A stretch of DNA of 13,920 nt from Gemmatimonadota bacterium (GTDB lineage: Bacteria > Gemmatimonadota > Gemmatimonadetes > Gemmatimonadales > GWC2-71-9). How positions within the stretch are numbered: the stretch's first letter is position 1; every line of letters starts with the position of its first letter. Shown here in pieces: positions 8,667 through 12,472 of the stretch. Under the pieces are notes generated by a model. That model searched no databases and was not told where the DNA came from. It saw only the letters and a program-made list of their open reading frames with translations. Made by a program: the position numbers and the translations under genes. Where the stretch lies: NCBI GenBank assembly GCA_029862935.1, contig JAOTWK010000048.1, positions 1-13,920 of the forward strand, written 5' to 3'.

Positions 8667-8767
8667 GGAGGGCGAGGGATTTCTTTGCACTACGGCGGTT
8701 GCTGGGTATGGGTTTCGTGTCTTTAGATACGTGGGAGAGAGAAAAGGTTGCCGCGAGAGGCGAGACC

Positions 8768-8820
8768 TGAGACGTGAATGGTGAGAAGTGAGGGAACCTC
8801 AGATAGCTTCTCACGTCTCA
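8768..8820. repeat. Hairpin-forming repeat in the DUF5916/gpmA divergent gap
   Basis: GTGAGAAG (8781-8788) plus TGAGG (8789-8793) pairs with CCTCA (8797-8801) and CTTCTCAC (8807-8814), leaving a 3-base loop and a 5-base bulge. TGAGACGTGA (8768-8777) is also a perfect inverted repeat of TCACGTCTCA (8811-8820). The words GTGAG/TCACG recur through to 8828. Because it lies between divergent genes it is not a gene-end terminator. Confidence 0.7.
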
Positions 8821-8834
8821 CGTTTCACGGACCG

Positions 8835-8864
8835 TTGACAGCACATCGTAAGACAAGTTATTTC
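8835..8864 (+). promoter_or_regulatory. Probable gpmA promoter
   Basis: A perfect -35 hexamer TTGACA lies at 8835-8840. A partial -10, TATTTC (8859-8864), follows with an 18-base spacer, which matches the first three positions of TATAAT. The gpmA ATG is about 35 bases further on. Confidence 0.55.
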
Positions 8865-8874
8865 AATGTCTTAC
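8848..8874. promoter_or_regulatory. Operator-like inverted repeat overlapping the gpmA -10 region
   Basis: GTAAGACA (8848-8855) is a perfect 8-base inverted repeat of TGTCTTAC (8867-8874) around an AT-rich 11-base spacer. The dyad covers the proposed -10 box and probable transcription start, which is typical of a repressor site. A 5' leader hairpin is the alternative. The binding protein is unknown. Confidence 0.5.
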
Positions 8875-8899
8875 AGTGATCCGTATCGATAGAGGACCC

Positions 8900-9646
8900 A
8901 TGTACAAACTCGTGCTGCTCCGCCATGGCGAGAGCGTGTGGAACAAGGAGAACCGGTTCACTGGGTGGACCGATGTAGGCCTCACGCCGAAGGGGGTGGA
9001 GGAGGCGGTCACCGGGGCTCGTCGGCTCAAAGCCGAGGGCTTCACGTTCGACGTTGCCTACACGTCAGTCTTGAAACGTGCGATCGAAACACTCTGGATT
9101 GTGCTGCGCGAGATGGACCTCATGTGGATCCCGGTGCACCGGAGCTGGCGACTCAACGAGAGGCACTACGGGGCACTCCAGGGATTGAACAAGTCAGAGA
9201 CTGCAGAGAAGCACGGCGAGGCACAGGTCAAGATCTGGCGGCGGAGCTACGACACGCGCCCGCCGGCGCTCACGCCGGACGACGAGCGCTATCCGGGCCA
9301 CGATCCGCGCTACGCCGATCTCACCGCAGAGGAACTACCGCTCACCGAGTGTCTCAAGGACACGGTGGAACGGATGCTGCCCCACTGGTTCGACGTGATC
9401 GCGCCCGACGTGCAGCGGGGGACCAAGGTGCTCGTCTCAGCGCATGGGAATAGCCTTCGCGCACTGGTCAAGCACCTCGATAAGATCCCCGAGGATGAGA
9501 TCGTGGGGCTCAACATCCCCACGGGCATCCCACTCATCTACGAGCTGGATGAACGTCTCGAGCCGATTCGGAGCTACTACCTGGCTGACGAAGAGGCGGT
9601 GAAGGCAGCGCAGCACGCGGTGGCCGCGCAGGGGAAGAAGAAGTAG
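8900..9646 (+). CDS. gpmA: 2,3-bisphosphoglycerate-dependent phosphoglycerate mutase
   Basis: This cytosolic glycolytic and gluconeogenic enzyme interconverts 3-phosphoglycerate and 2-phosphoglycerate through a phospho-histidine. The 248-residue product has the normal length of the cofactor-dependent family. It carries the phosphohistidine motif LRHGES (His9), the [13 protein letters not shown] substrate loop (17-29), catalytic Glu87 in NERHYG, and the second active-site His182 in SAHGNS. The ATG at 8900 is chosen because [10 protein letters not shown] is the standard family N-terminus and AGAGGA lies three bases upstream. A GTG at 8876 would add eight uncharacteristic residues. A TTGACA promoter and an operator-like dyad precede it. 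It ends exactly where the opposing lipoprotein gene ends, with no terminator between. A Lys-rich tail (GKKK) ends the protein. Identification is secure. Confidence 0.97.
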   Translation: MYKLVLLRHGESVWNKENRFTGWTDVGLTPKGVEEAVTGARRLKAEGFTFDVAYTSVLKRAIETLWIVLREMDLMWIPVHRSWRLNERHYGALQGLNKSETAEKHGEAQVKIWRRSYDTRPPALTPDDERYPGHDPRYADLTAEELPLTECLKDTVERMLPHWFDVIAPDVQRGTKVLVSAHGNSLRALVKHLDKIPEDEIVGLNIPTGIPLIYELDERLEPIRSYYLADEEAVKAAQHAVAAQGKKK

Positions 9647-10063
9647 TTACGGTCGCTCTTCCCCTAACAGTCTCCCCGTCGCGAGGTCGAAGACCCGCAC
9701 GGTCGTAACCACTCCTGCGCGTTCACCATCGACGTAACGCACTCGGACGATCTTCTTGTCCTTGGATGGACGGTAGATCACCATCGATCCGGCCGGTGCG
9801 TGTGCCAGGATCCCGTCGCATGTGCGGGCTCGTGCCTGATGGCCTGGCGGGGTTCCTGCTATCCACACGCGGCAGCGCCCGGGCGGCGGCAGGTGGCCGG
9901 GGGGCACGCGGAGCGCGACGGCGGTGTTGCCCGTGACCGTCTCGCTCCCTGAGGGTGCGACGTCTGCGTCCTGGCTCGGCGACGGGCCGGAGCCGACCAC
10001 CTGGGTCGATGAGCTACATGCTGCGAAGAGGACTGCCGTCGCGGCAAGGATCGAGTGTTTCAT
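9647..10063 (-). CDS. Small lipoprotein with a Pro/Gly-rich CRVW motif region
   Basis: This 138-residue protein has a short signal peptide and lipobox FAAC (Cys16), then a Ser/Asp-rich linker to about residue 45. The conserved-looking part VPPGHLPPPGRCRVW (53-67) and GTPPGHQ (70-76), with Cys64 and Cys82, resembles a PPG-x-CRxW-x-PG-x-PPG pattern that I recall from hypothetical exported proteins in related bacteria. The C-terminal half (about 93-135) looks like short beta strands. The ATG at 10063 has AGGAG six bases upstream. Function is unknown. A lipidated envelope protein is as far as the sequence goes. The stop codon abuts the gpmA stop codon on the other strand. Confidence 0.8.
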   Translation of the reverse strand: MKHSILAATAVLFAACSSSTQVVGSGPSPSQDADVAPSGSETVTGNTAVALRVPPGHLPPPGRCRVWIAGTPPGHQARARTCDGILAHAPAGSMVIYRPSKDKKIVRVRYVDGERAGVVTTVRVFDLATGRLLGEERP

Positions 10064-10132
10064 TGTCGTCTCCTTCCGCGCAGACGCGGAGTGGGATGCG
10101 CCCCAAGGAAGCGGATCGCTCGTCGAAACGCT

Positions 10133-10146
10133 GTGAGCGTGCTCAC
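10133..10146. repeat. Perfect 6-2-6 inverted repeat upstream of the tRNA promoter
   Basis: GTGAGC-GT-GCTCAC is fully symmetric and ends nine bases before the -35 box of the tRNA promoter. It could be a protein binding site. It could equally be a chance palindrome in GC-rich DNA. Confidence 0.4.
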
Positions 10147-10154
10147 GTGCCAGG

Positions 10155-10183
10155 TTGACCCCCCTTTTGGGGTCGGCTACGTT
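10155..10183 (+). promoter_or_regulatory. Promoter of the tRNA-His/tRNA-Trp unit
   Basis: TTGACC (10155-10160) and TACGTT (10178-10183) are separated by exactly 17 bases and lie about 29 bases before the tRNA-His gene. The spacer contains GACCCC/GGGGTC (10157-10162 and 10169-10174), an inverted repeat that partly overlaps the -35 box. Confidence 0.6.
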
Positions 10184-10211
10184 GCGATTCGCGCCGTCTG
10201 TTCGGGGCCGT

Positions 10212-10286
10212 GGTGGCTGTAGCTCAATTGGTCAGAGCGCCGGACTGTGGCTCCGGAGGTTGCGGGTTCAATTCCCGTCAGCCACC
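10212..10286 (+). tRNA. tRNA-His (anticodon GTG)
   Basis: This is a complete cloverleaf. Acceptor strands GTGGCTG (10213-10219) and CAGCCAC (10279-10285) pair fully. The extra G at 10212 faces C73 at 10286, the bacterial tRNA-His identity pair. The anticodon stem CCGGA/TCCGG encloses loop CTGTGGC with GTG at 10247-10249. The T arm contains GGGTTCAATTCCC. The CCA end is not encoded. Confidence 0.95.
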
Positions 10287-10292
10287 CTGAAA

Positions 10293-10358
10293 GTGAGCGG
10301 TAAGCCGTCAGCGGTGAGCGGGATTGCACGGCTCACGGCGCGCCGCTCACGGCTCACG
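10293..10358. repeat. Imperfect palindrome between tRNA-His and tRNA-Trp
   Basis: GTGAGCGG occurs at 10293-10300 and 10314-10321, and its inverse CCGCTCAC at 10343-10350. ACGGCTCACG occurs at 10328-10337 and 10349-10358. The spacer folds into a long imperfect hairpin that would separate the two tRNAs in the primary transcript. It resembles the other word-repeat gaps in this window. Confidence 0.65.
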
Positions 10359-10362
10359 ATCT

Positions 10363-10435
10363 AGGCCCGTAGCTCAACTGGCAGAGCACCGGTCTCCAAA
10401 ACCGGGGGTTGCAGGTTCGAGTCCTGCCGGGCCTG
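10363..10435 (+). tRNA. tRNA-Trp (anticodon CCA)
   Basis: Acceptor strands AGGCCCG (10363-10369) and CGGGCCT (10428-10434) pair fully, with discriminator G at 10435, the bacterial tRNA-Trp identity base. The anticodon stem CCGGT/ACCGG encloses CTCCAAA with CCA at 10396-10398. The T arm is GCAGGTTCGAGTCCTGC. CCA is not encoded. The 3' half of this gene is repeated three times downstream. Confidence 0.95.
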
Positions 10436-10437
10436 TG

Positions 10438-10472
10438 CGGCCAAGTCCAAGTGACTTGGCCGTTTTGCTTTG
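10438..10472 (+). terminator. Intrinsic terminator of the tRNA unit
   Basis: CGGCCAAGT (10438-10446) pairs perfectly with ACTTGGCCG (10454-10462) over a 7-base loop. TTTTGCTTTG follows. It starts three bases after the tRNA-Trp end. Confidence 0.85.
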
Positions 10473-10494
10473 CCTACCTCGCTGAGCCACGCTC

Positions 10495-10522
10495 CGGTCA
10501 CACACGCCTGTGACCGATTTTG
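10495..10522 (+). terminator. Second hairpin with T-run, backup terminator
   Basis: CGGTCACA (10495-10502) pairs perfectly with TGTGACCG (10509-10516) over a 6-base loop, followed by ATTTTG. It lies in the convergent gap between the tRNA unit and the lipoprotein gene on the minus strand. Bases 10523-10641 show no further gene. Confidence 0.6.
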
Positions 10523-10641
10523 TGACGCTCCCACGACAAAACACGCATGCGCGAGTCGTCAAACACGGCGTGCGCGGTGCACGGGGCGTGTGCGCCCGTC
10601 CTCCTGCAGGCATCCGTGGAGACCGCTACGGAAGTGGACCG

Positions 10642-11067
10642 TCAGCACCCACCGCCGAGACACTCCAGTGGTGATTGCACGTTCGCCGCTGCGATCACAC
10701 CTGCCGTGAGCACCCCCACGGCGACGATCCCAAGCACCGCCAACGCGCTCTTCGCTCCATCGGTGCGGCGCGTCCTCACCTCAACCACGGAAGACAGTGG
10801 CACCGACCATTCGGCGCGATCATTGGCGCATCGCCAGCCGCGTGAGGTATCACCGCTGCAGGGCATTCCACCAAGGCTGTCGCCACGGACCCACGGCTTG
10901 TTGAGCATGACGGTTTTCGTCTTCTCCCCGTCAACCACCTTCAGGAGCACAGAACTTTCGTCACTGACAGCGTCTCGCGGGGCGAGCTTTGACGTCTGAT
11001 AGCTCGTACAAGCAGGCAGATACCACAGGAGTAATGCGAGAGCAATGGGGCGTCGGAAGGTGCGCAC
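10642..11067 (-). CDS. Hypothetical lipoprotein with a C-terminal hydrophobic helix
   Basis: This 141-residue protein is not recognised as a named family. It has a lipobox LPAC (Cys20) after a basic, hydrophobic signal (MRTFRRPIALALLLWY). The middle (about 38-100) is mixed beta-like with Cys70 and Cys80. Residues 107-128 form a hydrophobic helix, and the end reads CLGGGC (136-141). The start is GTG at 11067, supported by AGGAG six bases upstream. It could be doubly membrane-attached, by lipid and helix. It sits between tRNA-Trp and the first downstream copy of the tRNA-Trp 3' end, so it may be cargo of a relic integrated element. A truncated kinase gene lies 54 bases upstream on the same strand. 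Function is unknown. Confidence 0.75.
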   Translation of the reverse strand: MRTFRRPIALALLLWYLPACTSYQTSKLAPRDAVSDESSVLLKVVDGEKTKTVMLNKPWVRGDSLGGMPCSGDTSRGWRCANDRAEWSVPLSSVVEVRTRRTDGAKSALAVLGIVAVGVLTAGVIAAANVQSPLECLGGGC

Positions 11068-11121
11068 GGTGGTCTCCTGATTGCGTCGCAGCCAGACTCA
11101 TTCGAGTCCGTCAAGCGAGCG

Positions 11122-11271
11122 TCAAGGCGCTCGCACCTTGACCGCTACCTGCCGGTCGTGGCGAAGGTCCTGCGCGAGGTAGACGGTCGCCATGCCGCCG
11201 CTGCCGATCTCCCGTTCGATGTGGTAGCGGTCGGCGAGGGCGGTCTTGAGGCGCTCCAGCGGATCAGGCAC
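11122..11271 (-). pseudogene. Truncated Ser/Thr protein kinase (N-terminal 49 residues only)
   Basis: Read from a GTG at 11271, the minus strand gives 49 codons ending at TGA. It contains DRYHIEREIGSGGMATVYLA, the Gly-rich ATP loop of PknB-type kinases, and RQVAVKV with the strand-3 lysine. Translation then stops three residues later (RAP). The catalytic loop (HRD), DFG and the whole C-lobe are missing, so it cannot be an active kinase. In full relatives this segment starts proteins of several hundred residues, commonly with TolB/TPR sensor parts. The sequence past the stop (11121 downwards) shows no continuation in another frame in the stretch I inspected, so this is a deletion remnant rather than a simple frameshift. 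It lies inside the interval bounded by tRNA-Trp copies. Confidence 0.7.
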
Positions 11272-11366
11272 GCACCGGGCTCCCGACTGGGGTTCCGGCT
11301 AAGCTATGGGTGGGGCAGGGGGGCGGCCAGGGCAGCCTGTTCTGCAGACCATCTGCAAACCAACAG

Positions 11367-11456
11367 GAAGGGACAGGACGGTACTAGAAGGGACAGGACG
11401 GGACGAAGGGGTGGCTAAGTCGGTACAGGAAGGACCAAACGGGACCAGAAGGGACG
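11367..11456. repeat. Purine-rich tandem repeat (GGGACAGGACGG words)
   Basis: GAAGGGACAGGACGG occurs at 11367-11381 and again at 11387-11401 (20-base period). Degenerate units follow: GGGACGAAGG, ACAGGAAGGACC, GGGACCAGAAGGGACGAAG. It runs directly into the tRNA-Trp 3' copy. The gap 11272-11757 has no coding gene that I can support. It holds these repeats, the tRNA fragments and their hairpins. Confidence 0.7.
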
Positions 11457-11457
11457 A

Positions 11458-11511
11458 AGAGCACCGAACTCCAAGACCGGGGGTTGCAGGTTCGAGTCCT
11501 GCCGGGCCTGT
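11458..11511 (+). repeat. Partial copy of tRNA-Trp 3' half (copy B), possible attachment-site relic
   Basis: These 54 bases match 10383-10436 without gaps and with three mismatches (at 11467, 11468 and 11475). They cover the end of the D arm, the anticodon arm (anticodon CCA retained), the T arm and the 3' acceptor strand. The 5' acceptor strand and most of the D arm are absent and replaced by purine repeat, so it cannot fold as a tRNA. A duplicated tRNA 3' half is what site-specific integration at a tRNA gene leaves behind. Confidence 0.85.
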
Positions 11512-11549
11512 ACGATAAGGCCGCGACGAATGTCGCGGCCTTTGTCGTA
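11511..11549 (+). terminator. Strong hairpin following tRNA-Trp copy B
   Basis: AAGGCCGCGAC (11517-11527) pairs perfectly with GTCGCGGCCTT (11532-11542) over a GAAT loop. TACGA (11511-11515) can add an outer stem with TCGTA (11545-11549). It follows the tRNA copy at the position where the real terminator follows tRNA-Trp, but the sequence is different. Confidence 0.65.
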
Positions 11550-11616
11550 CCGGCCCGCAGACTCGCTCTCACCGCCGCTCCGACCGCTGACGCGCTCGGA
11601 GTCGGCGCTCATCGAG

Positions 11617-11639
11617 TCGAGTCCTGCCGGGCCTGTGCG
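11617..11639 (+). repeat. Third copy of the tRNA-Trp 3' terminus (copy C)
   Basis: TCGAGTCCTGCCGGGCCTGTGCG is identical over 23 bases to 10417-10439. The match includes four bases beyond the mature tRNA end. No clear hairpin follows before the next copy. Confidence 0.85.
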
Positions 11640-11660
11640 CCTAACCGCCTACCGGCCAGA

Positions 11661-11679
11661 CGTGTCCTGCTGGGCCTGT
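11661..11679 (+). repeat. Fourth, degenerate copy of the tRNA-Trp 3' terminus (copy D)
   Basis: CGTGTCCTGCTGGGCCTGT matches 10418-10436 with two mismatches in 19 bases. It lies 43 bases after copy C and is followed within five bases by a hairpin. Confidence 0.65.
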
Positions 11680-11683
11680 TCAA

Positions 11684-11718
11684 GACAAAGAGCCGGGCGT
11701 CTCGCGCGGTTCTTTGTC
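11684..11718. terminator. Hairpin between copy D and the CDGSH gene
   Basis: GACAAAGAGCC (11684-11694) pairs with GGTTCTTTGTC (11708-11718), eleven pairs with one G-T, across a 13-base GC-rich loop. It lies 40 bases past the stop of the CDGSH gene (minus strand) and directly after tRNA copy D (plus strand), so it could serve transcripts from either side. The T-rich part lies inside the stem. Confidence 0.5.
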
Positions 11719-11758
11719 GCCCCCCTCACGGTGTCCTGCACGCCGCCCACGCGTCGGT

Positions 11759-12397
11759 CTATTGGGCGGGCGCATCCTCGTCGAATGGCACGTTCCAGTG
11801 CGCTCCGCTGCAGAACGGCTTGTTCTGCGACGCGCCGCAGCGACACAGGGTCACGTGGTCAGTAGTGCCGCCTTGGTTGAGCTCAGTGTCCGCCAACTCA
11901 ACCCCACCGCGAATGACGTACGGTCCATTTGGCGCCAGCGCGACGATCGCATCTCCTCCGCGGTCTCGATACAGTTTCTCGTTGATGCTGTAAGACAGCG
12001 CCCCGGACGGACACTGCTCAATCGTCTTGGCAATGGTCTCTGCATCGGCGGCACTCGCTGCAATCCACGGTTCCTTGCCCAAGCGAAAGACCACCGGGAG
12101 CCCGTCCGTGCATCGCCCTGCGTGCGCGCATAGACCGCGGTTGTCGTGAATGGTGATGCCGTCGCCTGAGTGATCTTCGAGCTTGTCCGGAACCCGATTG
12201 AGGTCCTTTGCGCTAGTGAAGCCGTTGCGCTTGTGGCTTCCGTCGCAATGCGGTTTGTTCTTGGATCCGCCACAGCGGCACAGGGCCGCCTTGCCCTGAA
12301 TCGGAAACGTTCTTCCATCGGTGTAGCGCACCACGGCATCGGTCCCTTCGATCAGATAGGGGCCGTTTTCCGTTGGTGTGATTTTGGGCTTGGACAC
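11759..12397 (-). CDS. CDGSH / YjdI-type / CDGSH iron-sulfur protein
   Basis: This 212-residue, probably cytosolic protein has three predicted metal-binding modules. The first CDGSH finger is CRCGGSKNKPHCDGSH (40-55), with the expected three Cys and one His for a redox-active 2Fe-2S cluster. The middle part, DNRGLCAHAGRC (85-96) through EPWI to CPSGAL (129-134), matches the YjdI/Fer4_19 mono-cluster domain. The second finger is CRCGASQNKPFCSGAH (185-200), where Ser replaces the usual Asp but all four ligands remain. Such proteins are thought to serve electron transfer or cluster handling, but no specific partner can be named. I start at the GTG at 12397 because GGAGGTGA (12407-12400) is correctly spaced only for it. 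The in-frame GTG at 12403 overlaps that site. It lies 75 bases downstream of the TPR gene on the same strand. Confidence 0.9.
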   Translation of the reverse strand: MSKPKITPTENGPYLIEGTDAVVRYTDGRTFPIQGKAALCRCGGSKNKPHCDGSHKRNGFTSAKDLNRVPDKLEDHSGDGITIHDNRGLCAHAGRCTDGLPVVFRLGKEPWIAASAADAETIAKTIEQCPSGALSYSINEKLYRDRGGDAIVALAPNGPYVIRGGVELADTELNQGGTTDHVTLCRCGASQNKPFCSGAHWNVPFDEDAPAQ

Positions 12398-12399
12398 GG

Positions 12400-12407
12400 T
12401 CACCTCC
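12400..12407 (-). promoter_or_regulatory. Extended Shine-Dalgarno GGAGGTGA that fixes the CDGSH start
   Basis: This eight-base anti-SD match lies immediately before ACC-free spacing to the GTG at 12397: two bases separate it from the start codon, or five counted from GGAGG. The competing GTG at 12403 lies inside the site and so is unlikely to be used. Confidence 0.75.
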
Positions 12408-12472
12408 GCGCGAAAGAAAGGGTTCGGTTACGCGTCCCGCGATGGGACTCCCCACGCTGCCGGGAGCTGCCC

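Noticed and set aside
11367..11456. Purine repeat considered as a CRISPR array
   Set aside because: Units are short, degenerate and nearly contiguous. There are no unique spacers of constant length and no cas genes.
11458..11511. Copy B considered as a second working tRNA-Trp
   Set aside because: The 5' acceptor strand and most of the D arm are missing, and two of the mismatches fall in the anticodon stem.
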